Part shown: positions 53,071-62,640 of the stretch, piece after piece
Position numbering within the stretch: position 1 is the first letter of the stretch
Layout of the letters: each line of letters starts with the position of its first letter
From: an uncultured Desulfobacter sp.
GTDB taxonomy: Bacteria; Desulfobacterota; Desulfobacteria; Desulfobacterales; Desulfobacteraceae
NCBI RefSeq assembly: GCF_963666675.1
Contig: NZ_OY762929.1
Location: 1,612,001 to 1,676,000 of the forward strand
Direction of reading: 5' to 3'
Length of the DNA stretch: 64,000 bases
Notes under the pieces: generated by a model
Database searches by the model: none
What the model was told of the DNA's origin: nothing
Seen by the model: the letters and a program-made list of their open reading frames with translations, nothing else
Position numbers and translations under genes: made by a program

Positions 53071-53370
53071 ATGGAGATAACAAAAGAACAGGTTGACAAT
53101 ATATTTGAAGCGTCCCAAAGCACTGAAGAGGCCCTAAGTGGCCTTTATAAACTTATTTTGCCGGACTGGGAACAGATCAAAACATCCAACGGTGTTCCCC
53201 TGATCGGTAAAGGCGGGTGGCTGTATATCTGCGAATGTTTTATCCGGTTAAGCAAACCGGCCGATATGGGGTTCCCCGGATTATGGCTAAACGAAGGGTT
53301 TGACAGCAGTGACTGTCTGCCGACGTGGACGGTTGATCTAAACCATTTTCATCCGATCTATGAAAATTAA
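53071..53370 (+). CDS. small hypothetical protein
   Basis: 99 aa, not recognised. No signal or membrane segment; an N-terminal helix, then a Gly/Trp-rich part (GKGGWLYICECFIR, PGLWLNEGF, PTWTVDLNHFHP). A strong ribosome site (GAGGAGGGG) precedes the ATG. It stands alone. Confidence 0.6.
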   Translation: MEITKEQVDNIFEASQSTEEALSGLYKLILPDWEQIKTSNGVPLIGKGGWLYICECFIRLSKPADMGFPGLWLNEGFDSSDCLPTWTVDLNHFHPIYEN

Positions 53371-53512
53371 TCAGAGACGCATAAAACGTCCCCTGTTCAA
53401 CGATGCACGGTCGGTACAAAAAATCCGCCGAAATTAAACAATGGGCAGAGGATCGTCCTGTGCGCGCTCAGATGGTTTGTCCCAGCAAGTGAATCGGCGC
53501 ATGATTAAAAAT

Positions 53513-53731
53513 TCATCTGAGACGGTCTCTGATTAATTTCAAGGCCAGTAAAATTGACGGAAACAGATGAAACAGTAAATCAAAAATATCAACGGGCCTG
53601 GTGAGTGTGCCGTTGATCAGCATAAGAATTTTTTCAACCACATGGGGCATTGGCGTCATGGGCGCCGCCAGCAGCATTACGGAAAAAATGACCAGCGCCG
53701 GATATGGGATCTTATCCAGAAATTTTAGCAT
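53513..53731 (-). CDS. small membrane protein, RND-associated type
   Basis: 72 aa with two hydrophobic helices (about 8-27 and 52-66). The pattern FLDKIPYPALVI, then PMTPMPHVVEKILMLINGTL and PVDIFDLLFHLFPS is familiar from short proteins often labelled RND transporter in deltaproteobacteria. They are too short to be transporters; function unknown. Confidence 0.6.
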   Translation of the reverse strand: MLKFLDKIPYPALVIFSVMLLAAPMTPMPHVVEKILMLINGTLTRPVDIFDLLFHLFPSILLALKLIRDRLR

Positions 53732-53816
53732 GATTTCATGATAGCATGTCCAAGGACGATTTCAAGCTGCCGGATAATTATAATCCTTTTTCGGGCTTGG
53801 TTCTACCGTCGGCCAT

Positions 53817-53877
53817 TGTAGGGGCTAGTCCCTGTGCCTGCCCTAACGGGGGGCAACCACAGGGGATTGCCCCTACA
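53817..53877. repeat. 61-bp imperfect palindromic repeat
   Basis: Begins TGTAGGGGCTAGTCCCTGTG and ends CACAGGGGATTGCCCCTACA, near-complementary arms around a GC-rich centre. Elements of this GTAGGGGC type are common in intergenic DNA of many bacteria. It lies just downstream of murJ. Confidence 0.55.
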
Positions 53878-53897
53878 GAAGGTGGCCGATCTTATGA

Positions 53898-55481
53898 TCA
53901 AGCCCCCTTTTTCAATAGACCGGTCTTTTCAAGCACCTTGGCATAGAGCGAACTAACCTCTCTGATTTTGAAAATCTTCCCAATAAATGCCAGAATGATC
54001 AGAAATAATGTGCCGATAATCACACATGTGAAAAGATGGGAAAAAAATCCGGAAATCGGCATTATCTGGACAATTTCAACATATACCCCTTTTAAGATTA
54101 ACCATACCAGGATGCTGACCGCCAGCATTACACCAAAGAAGGTGTAGACATCCGACCGGCCGGCATTTTTTGTTTTTCTGCTCCACACTTCAAATAAAGC
54201 GCCTGTGGTAATGATCACGGACAACGACAGGCCCAGCGCCACGCCTTTAATCCCCATGACGGTCATGGCAAAATAGAGCAGCGGCAGGCTTAACGCCACG
54301 CACACAGACGAGAACACCGCAGGGAATATCGTATTTTGAACGGCAAAAAAACCCCGGGACACAATGGTCTGGGCGGAAAATGCAAATGCCCCTGCCATGA
54401 AATAGGGCAGCACTCCTGATGTCAGGGCGGCGTCATGGGCGTCAAATGCGCCGCGCTGGAATAAAACGGCCACCACCTCTTTATTAAGAATCATAAAGAC
54501 AACTGAAAAGGGCATCACAATAAAGATATATTTCAGTGTCTGGTTGATAAGGGCATTCAAGCGGTGAAAATCTTTTTTGGCCGCAATTTTTGCCATGAAC
54601 GGATAGGAGGCCACGCCAACGGCATTGCCGAAAAGCCCCACCAGTATAAACATGATGCGAAGGGCGTAATTCATGGCTGAAATGCTTCCTTCCGTTAAAA
54701 ACGACCCAAAGAATTTCATCAAAATTTCCGTGGAAAAGGTCATGGTCAGTCCAAGCATCAGAGGGAGCGTCAGCAATACGTACTTGATCATATCCGGATG
54801 CCTGAAATTAAAACTTGGTATATAGACCAGCCCCGCCCTTTTGGCCCCAAATAATTGAAGCAGAAAACTTCCGCAAAAGGCGCCGCCCAGCACACCCCAG
54901 GCAAATCCTTCCATGCCCAGAACCGGGTACAGCAGTATCCCGCCAATAATAATGCCGGTATTGTAAATTAATGGTGCAAGCGCCGGGAAAACAAACCGCT
55001 CCTTTGAATATTGCACGGCATTGAACAGGCCGCCTGCAAAAAAGAAAAACTGGGCCGGAATAATGATCCGGGTCATGCGCACGGCAAGGTCAAAGGCCGG
55101 ACCGTCTTTAAGGCCGGGAGCCAGGACACAAATCAGTTCCGGGGCAAAGACCATGGAAAGGCAGATAAACATTAAAAGGCCTGCACCAAAGCAGTTCAGG
55201 ATAACCGAAAATACCCGGTACCCTTCACGTTCCTTATTTTCAACAAGATAACGGGTAAAGATCGGTATAAATGTAATGGATAAGAACCCCGAGGCCACCA
55301 CATGATTTAAAATTTCAGGAATTACAAAGGCCACCTGATACGCGTCAACGCCCGCGCTTGCCCCGCCCATCCAGGCAATGGCGGTTTCCCGTACAAGACC
55401 GATGATCCTGCTGGCAAAGACCGATGCCATCATGATAAACGAGGCCAGTCCGATTTTTTTATAAGTTGAGGTTTGTGTCAT
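53898..55481 (-). CDS. murJ: lipid II flippase MurJ
   Basis: 527 aa, about 14 membrane helices. Moves the peptidoglycan precursor lipid II across the inner membrane. Family segments: GLASFIMMASVFASRIIGLVRE split over residues 11-34, AFVIPEILNHVVASG, IFTRYL, YPFMAKIAA and FQRGAF. Monocistronic by context. Confidence 0.92.
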   Translation of the reverse strand: MTQTSTYKKIGLASFIMMASVFASRIIGLVRETAIAWMGGASAGVDAYQVAFVIPEILNHVVASGFLSITFIPIFTRYLVENKEREGYRVFSVILNCFGAGLLMFICLSMVFAPELICVLAPGLKDGPAFDLAVRMTRIIIPAQFFFFAGGLFNAVQYSKERFVFPALAPLIYNTGIIIGGILLYPVLGMEGFAWGVLGGAFCGSFLLQLFGAKRAGLVYIPSFNFRHPDMIKYVLLTLPLMLGLTMTFSTEILMKFFGSFLTEGSISAMNYALRIMFILVGLFGNAVGVASYPFMAKIAAKKDFHRLNALINQTLKYIFIVMPFSVVFMILNKEVVAVLFQRGAFDAHDAALTSGVLPYFMAGAFAFSAQTIVSRGFFAVQNTIFPAVFSSVCVALSLPLLYFAMTVMGIKGVALGLSLSVIITTGALFEVWSRKTKNAGRSDVYTFFGVMLAVSILVWLILKGVYVEIVQIMPISGFFSHLFTCVIIGTLFLIILAFIGKIFKIREVSSLYAKVLEKTGLLKKGA

Positions 55482-55891
55482 GGTTTGATGTCCGATGGAG
55501 GCTTAATCATAAAATATATCCGCGTGTATAGATGGTCTGAAATTATTTGACCTGAAATGCAGCCTGCATATACAATGAATTGAATAAAGATGAAAGCACA
55601 CAATTGCTAAATAGTGTTTGAACGAAAAGTCACCCACCTGCGGCGTTGCTGCACAAATCTGAAATCCTCACGTACTAAAGTACGCTCCGGTTTCAGATTT
55701 ATTTGCGCCTTGCATCTGGGCAACTTTTCGTCCAAACACGGGTTTTCGTTCAGATATTAAATAGAGCCCGGCCGAAGATCGTAAATTTTGCCGTTCTGTC
55801 TTGGTGTGAGCAAAATTTTCAGGGTTTCGTTCAGGCTCTATAATACGACTGACTTTAAAAAAAAGAAAACGAATTTAATCAAGGAAAATTC
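55482..55891. other. intergenic region holding palindromic repeat copy 2
   Basis: No gene. The central part is the repeat described separately. The remainder up to 55891 should hold the promoter of the small membrane protein. Confidence 0.5.
55617..55753. repeat. palindromic intergenic repeat, copy 2
   Basis: About 137 bp, same layout as the copy at 40628: left border TTTGAACGAAAAG, right border GCAACTTTTCGTCCAAACACGGGTT split at the end. The core stem pairs AAATCTGAAA with TTTCAGATTT around the palindromic centre CGTACTAAAGTACG. It probably belongs to a dispersed repeat family. Confidence 0.6.
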
Positions 55892-56167
55892 ATGACATCA
55901 AAGTTGGGCGGTCTTTCACTTATTGCCGGTCTCGTCATCGGCTTGTTTGCCATGCTGGCTAATTTTATGGGCACGGCCGGTTTTATTTCAACCATGACCA
56001 TCTCCTCTTTTTTTGAGGGAATTACCGGTGCAATCCTGGACAAAATCTCCAATGAGACGGTTTACAATGTGTTGTATTCTCTTTTTTATGAGATTCATCT
56101 TGCATGGATTTTGATGGGTCTGGGTGTCATTTTGCTGATTATCGGAACCCTACTCCGCAAGGGTTGA
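55892..56167 (+). CDS. small membrane protein
   Basis: 91 aa, not recognised. Two to three hydrophobic helices (about 6-35 and 69-88) with a short soluble part between (FFEGITGAILDKISNETVYN). A weak AAGGA ribosome site precedes the ATG. It stands alone upstream of uspA. Confidence 0.55.
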   Translation: MTSKLGGLSLIAGLVIGLFAMLANFMGTAGFISTMTISSFFEGITGAILDKISNETVYNVLYSLFYEIHLAWILMGLGVILLIIGTLLRKG

Positions 56168-56351
56168 GATTTAACCCCGATCATGGGCCTTCCCCAAATT
56201 TTTATAAATTTTTTGTGAAACAATGGGGTTTAGTCTTGTTAAACATGATTTGATCCATTATTTTGGGTATTATTTTTTTCAATTAAACACTTTTGGGGTG
56301 TTCATCGGTTGGGTTGATAAAGATAAGTGACGAAAACAAGAGAGGAATTAT

Positions 56352-56744
56352 ATGAAAATTCTCGTTGGATATAGAGGCACAAATATCGGTCATGATCTGC
56401 TCAAGCTTGCGGCTGAGCATGCAAAGGCATTCGATGCCACGGTACTGGTTGTCACCTCGATGCTGGAGGGGACCGAAAAAGACCAGGAAAAAATCCTGGA
56501 AGCGGAAAAAAATCTGGACCAGGCCCAGGTTTTTTTTAAGGGAGAGGGCATCACCTGTGAAAAACATTTGCTCATCCGGGGTATGGAAGCCGGGGAGGAT
56601 ATTGTCTCCTTTTCAGATGAAAAAAATGTGGATGAAATTATCATTGGCGTGAAAAGCCGTTCAAATGTCGGCAAGCTATTGTTTGGTTCCACAGCGCAAA
56701 CAGTGATATTAGAGGCGGACTGTCCGGTTGTCAGCGTAAGGTAA
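56352..56744 (+). CDS. universal stress protein (UspA family)
   Basis: 130 aa. Rossmann-like ATP-binding stress protein. The nucleotide motif G-x2-G-x9-G-S/T is represented by GVKSRSNVGKLLFGSTAQTV near the C-terminus, and the protein ends CPVVSVR, typical of the family. GAGG lies before the start. Single gene. Confidence 0.9.
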   Translation: MKILVGYRGTNIGHDLLKLAAEHAKAFDATVLVVTSMLEGTEKDQEKILEAEKNLDQAQVFFKGEGITCEKHLLIRGMEAGEDIVSFSDEKNVDEIIIGVKSRSNVGKLLFGSTAQTVILEADCPVVSVR

Positions 56745-56763
56745 ACCTCATATCATTTCCCCT

Positions 56764-56797
56764 TGGGCAGTATATGCCGATTGCTGCCCATTATTTT
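56764..56797 (+). terminator. weak terminator after uspA
   Basis: 7-bp stem TGGGCAG (56764-56770) with CTGCCCA (56784-56790), then TTATTTTT. Confidence 0.45.
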
Positions 56798-56958
56798 TGT
56801 TCTGTCTAATCAAATCCAAGGTGTTTCTCCATTATTTCTGACTGTTGTTCTATTTCTAATCCCAAATTTATGGTCTGAAAACTTTATCACTGCTTGAGAT
56901 TTGGCAGTAATGTGATAAAACAAAGCATATTTTAACAACATTTATAAGAGCTTCTGTC

Positions 56959-57636
56959 ATGAAATTAAGATATTTTTCCCACTCTGCTTTTCAAATTACC
57001 TGTGATGACGGGTTAAAAATTCTGATTGACCCTTTTTTTGATAATAATCCCATATCTCCGGTGAAGGCTGAAGATGTTGACGCCGACTATATTCTGATCA
57101 GCCATGGCCATTGGGACCACCTTGGCGATACCCTGGGCATTGCCCAAAGATGCAATGCGCTGTGCATTTGTGAGAATGAACTTGGTTCGTATTTAACCAA
57201 CAAGGGACTTAATGTTCATCGAATGCACATTGGCGGTGCCTTTGCCTTTGATTTCGGCAGAGTTAAGCTCACCCAGGCCCTTCACAGCTCAGTCACCCCG
57301 GATAATGTCTGTCACGGCACCCCCACAGGCGTTGTGATCACCATCGACGGCAAGACCCTTTATCATACGGGGGATACGGGACTGTTTTCCGATATGAAGC
57401 TGATTGGACAGCTGGACGATATCCATACCATGATGGTGCCCATCGGTGATAACTTTACCATGGGAATCGAAGACGCTGCCATGGCCTGTGAGTTTGTCGA
57501 ACCGGTTCAGGCCGTTCCCATGCACTACAATACATTTGACGTGATCCAGGCAAACCCCGAAGACTTTTGTGAAAAAGTCAGTGCCAAAGGCATTGCATGT
57601 AAAATGATGAATTTTGGTGATCAGATCACTATCTAA
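56959..57636 (+). CDS. UPF0173 metal-dependent hydrolase
   Basis: 225 aa. Metallo-beta-lactamase fold: SHGHWDHLGD with HxHxDH (about 50-57), HSSVTPDN, HTGDTGLF and VPMHYNTFD. Length and motif set match UPF0173 proteins of unknown substrate. No signal peptide. Confidence 0.9.
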   Translation: MKLRYFSHSAFQITCDDGLKILIDPFFDNNPISPVKAEDVDADYILISHGHWDHLGDTLGIAQRCNALCICENELGSYLTNKGLNVHRMHIGGAFAFDFGRVKLTQALHSSVTPDNVCHGTPTGVVITIDGKTLYHTGDTGLFSDMKLIGQLDDIHTMMVPIGDNFTMGIEDAAMACEFVEPVQAVPMHYNTFDVIQANPEDFCEKVSAKGIACKMMNFGDQITI

Positions 57637-57728
57637 TAAATCATATATGCCTTTTTATCTCCCGGCAGCAAACGGCTGACAATTCCGCCCGAGCAGAAAT
57701 AATTTAACATGTGTCACCCATCACTTTT

Positions 57729-58640
57729 ATGGAAATAATTAAACAGTTCAAAGCTTTGTCTGATCCCACCCGGTTGCGGCTTTTGTTTATCCTTGAGCAT
57801 TTTGAACTCAATGTGAATGAAATCGTCTCCGTGGTAAGTATGGTGCAGTCCGGGGTGTCCCGGCATTTAAAAATCATGCTTGAAGCAGGATTGCTGGTAT
57901 CACGCAAAGACGGCAGTTTCATCTATTATGCCACCAATCAAAGCGGAAACAACCGAAAACTTATCATGCTTGCCTGTTCCCAGCTTGAAGAAGATCCCGG
58001 TCTGCAGGAAGATCTTGACCGGACAAGGCAATGTATAACATTGAGGAAAAATAAATCCAGGCGTTTCTTCAAAACTGCCGCCCCACGGTGGGATCGCTTA
58101 AAAAGAAAGGTCCTGGGCGATTTTAACCCCAATTCCGTGTTTGAGCCACACCTTGGGAGCGCCTCGGTGATTGCCGATCTTGGCTGCGGCACGGGAGAGA
58201 TGCTTGCAGGGCTTCTTGATAAAGGGAAAAAAAATTTGATCGGCGTGGATGTTTCTCCTGAGATGCTTGAGCAGGCAAGGCTTCGGCTGCCCGAGAGCCC
58301 GAATCTGGAACTTCGCATCGGAGAACTTGAACACCTTCCCATGCGCGAACAGGAGGCTGATGCGGCGTTAATGAGCATGGTGTTGTACCATGTGCCCGAA
58401 CCTGAAAAAGCAATTCAGGAAGTGCACCGGGTTCTTAATCCCGGCGGTCTGTTTCTTCTGGTGGATTTTTTAAAGCACAACCAGGAGCAGATCAAAGATA
58501 TAATCGGCGGAGTCTGGCTGGGGTTTACCCGGCAGCAGATTTCAGGATGGCTGGAGAGAACCGGCTTTAATCTTAAACATATTGAATCCTATCCGGTTGG
58601 AAACACATTGACTTTAACTTTTTATCTTGCACAAAAATAA
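57729..58640 (+). CDS. ArsR-type regulator fused to a SAM methyltransferase
   Basis: 303 aa from the ATG at 57729; a GTG at 57711 is an alternative. An ArsR/SmtB winged helix (1-95: FKALSDPTRLRLL, MVQSGVSRHLKIMLEAGLL) joined to a class I methyltransferase domain (about 130-300: VIADLGCGTGEMLAGL, GVDVSPEMLEQAR, MVLYHVPEPEKAIQEV). No metal-binding CxC is visible in the ArsR part. Some relatives sense S-adenosylhomocysteine and control the methionine cycle (SahR type); that role is possible here but no such genes are adjacent. Confidence 0.85.
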   Translation: MEIIKQFKALSDPTRLRLLFILEHFELNVNEIVSVVSMVQSGVSRHLKIMLEAGLLVSRKDGSFIYYATNQSGNNRKLIMLACSQLEEDPGLQEDLDRTRQCITLRKNKSRRFFKTAAPRWDRLKRKVLGDFNPNSVFEPHLGSASVIADLGCGTGEMLAGLLDKGKKNLIGVDVSPEMLEQARLRLPESPNLELRIGELEHLPMREQEADAALMSMVLYHVPEPEKAIQEVHRVLNPGGLFLLVDFLKHNQEQIKDIIGGVWLGFTRQQISGWLERTGFNLKHIESYPVGNTLTLTFYLAQK

Positions 58641-58650
58641 TGGAGAAACA

Positions 58651-60099
58651 ATGATTTATCCTGTTATTCTGGCTGGCGGTTCCGGGACGCGGCTGTGGCC
58701 CATGTCCAGGTCTTTGTACCCAAAACAGCTTATTAATCTGTACAACGCGCATACCATGCTGCAAAATACCCTTTTGCGGTTATCCGGCCTTAACGATCTT
58801 GGCGAACCGGTCATTATCTGCAATGAAAACCACCGGTTTATGACCGCAGAGCAGGTCCGGCGTATTGATATCGATGCGTTCAAGATCATTCTTGAGCCGG
58901 CGGCCAGAAATACCGCCCCTGCCATTGCCCTGGCGGCCCTGGTCCTTGATGATACGCGACCGTCCGAACTTCAGGACGATCCGGTGATGCTGGTGCTGCC
59001 TGCAGATCACGAAATCAAAAACGTTCAAGCCTTCCAGGAGATTATTCAATCGGGTGCGCAACTGGCCCGGCAGGGCAAGCTGGTGACCTTCGGTATCGTA
59101 CCCTCATCGCCGGAAACAGGCTACGGGTATATCAAGAAAGGATCTCAACTTGATCATTCATCCCCGGCCTTCATGATTGAACGGTTTGTGGAAAAACCCG
59201 ATTATGCGACAGCGGTTTCCTACCTTGACTCCGGCGATTTTTGCTGGAACTCCGGCATGTTCATGTTCAAGGCCTCGGCCGTGATTTCAGAACTTGGCAA
59301 CTTTGCCCCGGACATGCTGGAAAAGTGCCGAAAGGCCATTAAAGCGGGCAGCCTGGATTTGGATTTTTTCAGGGTGGACAAGGCCGCATTTGAGGCGATC
59401 ACGGAAGACTCCATCGACTACGCGGTGATGGAAAAAACAGAAAACGGCGTTGTCATTCCCCTTGATGCCGGATGGAATGACCTTGGCTCCTTTGACGCCC
59501 TGTGGCAGACCGGTGACAAGGATGACCGCAATAACGTGACCAGCGGAGATGTGCTGGTGCACAATGTCACGGATACCTATATCCATTCCGACAGCCGTCT
59601 TGTGGCCGCCGTAGGTCTTGAAAAGTTTGTAATTGTGGACACCAAGGATGCTGTACTGGTGGCCCCCCGGGATCAGGTACAGGATGTAAAAAAGATAGTG
59701 GGCCAGCTAAAGGCCAAAAATCGAGGGGAAGCGGTTTGCCACGCCAAAGTGTACCGGCCCTGGGGTGATTATGAAACCATCGATATGGCAGACAGATACC
59801 AGGTCAAACGCATCACCGTAAAACCCGGTGCAAAACTGTCGTTGCAGAAACACTATCACCGGGCCGAGCACTGGACCGTTGTCTCCGGAACCGCCATTGT
59901 CACCAAGGGAACCGATGAGATCCTTTTAAAGGAAGATCAGTCCATTTATATTCCTTTGGGCACCATGCACCGGCTGGAAAACCCGGGAAAGATCCCCCTG
60001 GAACTGATCGAGGTGCAGTCCGGCCCATATCTGGGAGAAGACGATATTGTCAGGTTTGATGACGTCTATGGGCGCGAAGCAGAGCCGGGAACTAAATAA
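58651..60099 (+). CDS. mannose-1-phosphate guanylyltransferase/mannose-6-phosphate isomerase
   Basis: 482 aa from the ATG at 58651 (GGAGA 5 bp upstream). Bifunctional AlgA/ManC type making GDP-mannose for surface polysaccharides. Guanylyltransferase part: VILAGGSGTRLWPMSRSLYPKQ split at the N-terminus and FVEKPDYATA; cupin isomerase part: LQKHYHRAEHWTVVSGTA and PLGTMHRLENPG. It starts 11 bp after the ArsR fusion gene. Confidence 0.95.
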   Translation: MIYPVILAGGSGTRLWPMSRSLYPKQLINLYNAHTMLQNTLLRLSGLNDLGEPVIICNENHRFMTAEQVRRIDIDAFKIILEPAARNTAPAIALAALVLDDTRPSELQDDPVMLVLPADHEIKNVQAFQEIIQSGAQLARQGKLVTFGIVPSSPETGYGYIKKGSQLDHSSPAFMIERFVEKPDYATAVSYLDSGDFCWNSGMFMFKASAVISELGNFAPDMLEKCRKAIKAGSLDLDFFRVDKAAFEAITEDSIDYAVMEKTENGVVIPLDAGWNDLGSFDALWQTGDKDDRNNVTSGDVLVHNVTDTYIHSDSRLVAAVGLEKFVIVDTKDAVLVAPRDQVQDVKKIVGQLKAKNRGEAVCHAKVYRPWGDYETIDMADRYQVKRITVKPGAKLSLQKHYHRAEHWTVVSGTAIVTKGTDEILLKEDQSIYIPLGTMHRLENPGKIPLELIEVQSGPYLGEDDIVRFDDVYGREAEPGTK

Positions 60100-60276
60100 A
60101 TTATTGCAAATTAAATAAAAACATTTGAAATTAACATCTCGTTTGTAATATTAAGTTTGCTTGTACTGTCAAGATTGATAATAAGGGCCATGGGGCGACT
60201 TGGTATAGCAACACCCAGAATCGCCCCTCAACAAAAAAGGACATAGCATGCCGGCCGGCATCATGGAGAAAAATTG
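60100..60276. other. intergenic region with hairpin
   Basis: GGGGCGA at 60192-60198 pairs with TCGCCCC at 60221-60227. The hairpin is followed on the plus strand by TCAACAAAAAAGG rather than Ts, so a termination role is unclear. Confidence 0.35.
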
Positions 60277-60804
60277 ATGAACGACCAGATTACACAAAAT
60301 ATGAAAGGTAAATTCATCATGGCCATTCCCGGCCTTCCGGATCCCAATTTTGCACAGACCGTTACCTGTCTTTGTGAACACAATGAATCCGGTGCCCTGG
60401 GCTTTATTGTCAATAAAGTCCATCCCCTACTCACCGGCCGGGAGCTGTTTGAAGATTTGGGCATTACCTGCAATGAGAGTATCGATAAAACAGATATTTT
60501 CCTTGGCGGGCCGGTTCAGCCTTCGGGGGTGTTTGTGCTGCACTGCGGCCCGTTTGAGTGGAACGAAACCCTTAGAATATCAGACTGGCTGGCCCTGAGC
60601 AACTCCCGGGACATCCTGGAAGCCATCGCGGTGGGCAAGGGCCCCGAGACCTTTATGATTCTTTTAGGCTGCGCCGGGTGGGGGCCCATGCAGTTGGACA
60701 ATGAACTGGCCGATTCCGCCTGGCTCACCTGTGATATGTCCAGGGAAATTATGTTTGATACCAAACCGGACCTGAAGTATGAAAAAGCCATGATGCTGAT
60801 CTGA
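60277..60804 (+). CDS. YqgE/AlgH family protein
   Basis: 175 aa from the ATG at 60277 (GGAG 8 bp upstream). The family is widespread and of unsettled function. Segments: GKFIMAIPGLPDPNFAQTV, HNESGALGFIVNK, FLGGPVQPSGVFVLH and LGCAGWGPMQLDNELADSAWL split over the C-terminal half. It lies 12 bp upstream of the large GTPase gene. Confidence 0.9.
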   Translation: MNDQITQNMKGKFIMAIPGLPDPNFAQTVTCLCEHNESGALGFIVNKVHPLLTGRELFEDLGITCNESIDKTDIFLGGPVQPSGVFVLHCGPFEWNETLRISDWLALSNSRDILEAIAVGKGPETFMILLGCAGWGPMQLDNELADSAWLTCDMSREIMFDTKPDLKYEKAMMLI

Positions 60805-60816
60805 TTTGCCGGGCCG

Positions 60817-62640
60817 ATGACTTTACACCCCCAGGAATCCATAGAAAATTTAGTATCTGATACCCTCTCAGTCATTGACAGCCTGGCTGCCGTTTCAACA
60901 CGTTCGGACAAAAGTCTTGCCGAGAGCAGGCAACTTTGCAGCAAAATTCCCTCTTTTATCAGTGAAGGGGTGTTGCGTGTGGCCGTGGTCGGGGTGATTA
61001 AATCCGGCAAAAGTACGTTTATCAATGCCGTTTCGGGCAGAGAACTGGTTCAGCGCGGGGCAGGGGTGGTGACATCCATTACTACCCGTATCCGGAAGGG
61101 TAAAAAAAACAGGGCGATTATCCATCTCAAATCCTGGGATGACATCAACCGTGAAATTGAAAACTGTCTGGAGATGTTTCCCGGACGGGAGGGCCGGCCG
61201 CCGTTTGATATCAGGCGTACCCAGGACCGGCAGCAGCTGCGCCGTATTTTTGACACCATTGTCTCGGAATTTCCAATCACATCCCAAGGCCTTCGCCCCG
61301 AGGCTTTAGTTATTCGTAACGCCCTTGAGGGGTATAAACATTGTCTGGACGTGATCGGATCAGATGAGCAGACCATCTGCTTTGACACCAAATCCTTTGA
61401 CCGTCATAAACAGTTTACGGCGGATGCGGCCAGGGCCTTTTATGTCAAAGACGTGTGCCTGGAGGTATACGGAAAGACCATTCATCCCAATGTTGAAATT
61501 GCCGATTGCCAGGGTGCCGACGCCACAGACCCTGCGGTCCTTGAAAAAATATTTTCCTATCTTGAGGCCGCCAACCTGATTGTATACTGCATCTCGTCAC
61601 GTACGGGGCTTCGGCACTCCGACATGATTTTTTTAAAGCGGATAAAGCGCCTGGGGTTAATGGAAAACATGCTGTTTATTTTCAATTGTGATTTAAGTGA
61701 GCACGATTCCCTGAACAACCTCAAAGAAACCCGGGACAGAACCATTACCGAACTCAAACTTCTGGTGCCCGATGTCAGGTTTTTTTCTTTTTCTGCCTTG
61801 TATACCTTGTTTGACACCCAGGGCAAACGACTCTCTTCCAAAAATAAAAAGCGCCTGGAACTCTGGCAGGAAGACAAAGAGATGGTCACTTTCTGCACCA
61901 AAGAGTATCGTCGTTTTCTTGACGGATTTCATCTGCTCTTTGACGCGTCCCGGTTTAATTTATTCTATGTCAATCACATCGAGCGCCTTAAAATAGTCAC
62001 CCATATTCTGGGTGAAAAAATACAACTTCTCTTTGATGTATTTTCCGCCGGGCTTTTGGACCAGGAAAAGGCAAGGGAGCGCCTTTCCGACCTTGAAGGC
62101 AATGCCCGGCGTTTAAGGGTTATCGTTGATAATTCGGTTGCCGGAGCCGTCTCCGCCCTTCGCAGGGAAATTGAGGCCAATCTGAAGAATGCATTCCTCA
62201 AGGACAGCGAAAATATTACGAAACTTGTGACGGAATTTATCCGGGAGGCCACAATTGATTCACAACCTTACAGGACCGGGGTGGACACAACGGGGTTCAA
62301 GCAGATTCTTTATATGATGTTCCAGGACTTCAAGCGTGAGCTTGATCTTTTTATCCTTGAACAGGTGACCCCGGAACTAAAACAGCTGGTGGGCATTCAG
62401 GAGGGCCGCATCGCGTCCTATTTTAAATCCCTTCTGGATTCATACCGCATCGATTATGTCACCATGGCTGTCCCGGGGGAGCGGGAGGACGGCCGTCTCT
62501 CCCTTGAGCTGATCAAAGAAGAGGAAGAGTATTCCAAGGGGGCCGACCTTGAAAACATCAAGAAAATCCTTGGTCTGCATTTGCCGGCCCAAATCTTTTG
62601 GGTGCGGCTCTTTTACGACATGTCTGACCAAAGCTGGTAG
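60817..62640 (+). pseudogene. dynamin-like large GTPase, 3' end replaced by an insertion sequence
   Basis: 607 aa as it now reads; true coding ends near 62599. GTPase domain with P-loop GVIKSGKSTF (about 59-68), Thr-rich switch VTSITTRI, DCQGADA (for DxxG) and FNCDL in the position of NKxD; then a long helical region (380-590) as in dynamin-like proteins. The last 13 residues (from WVRLF) and stop come from the IS end. If the IS sits near the native C-terminus, as in parA, the protein may still work; otherwise it is truncated. The remaining 3' part would lie beyond the window. Confidence 0.75.

Noticed and set aside
53746..53946. Short open frame downstream of murJ
   Set aside because: Runs through the GTAGGGGC palindromic repeat and into the end of murJ.
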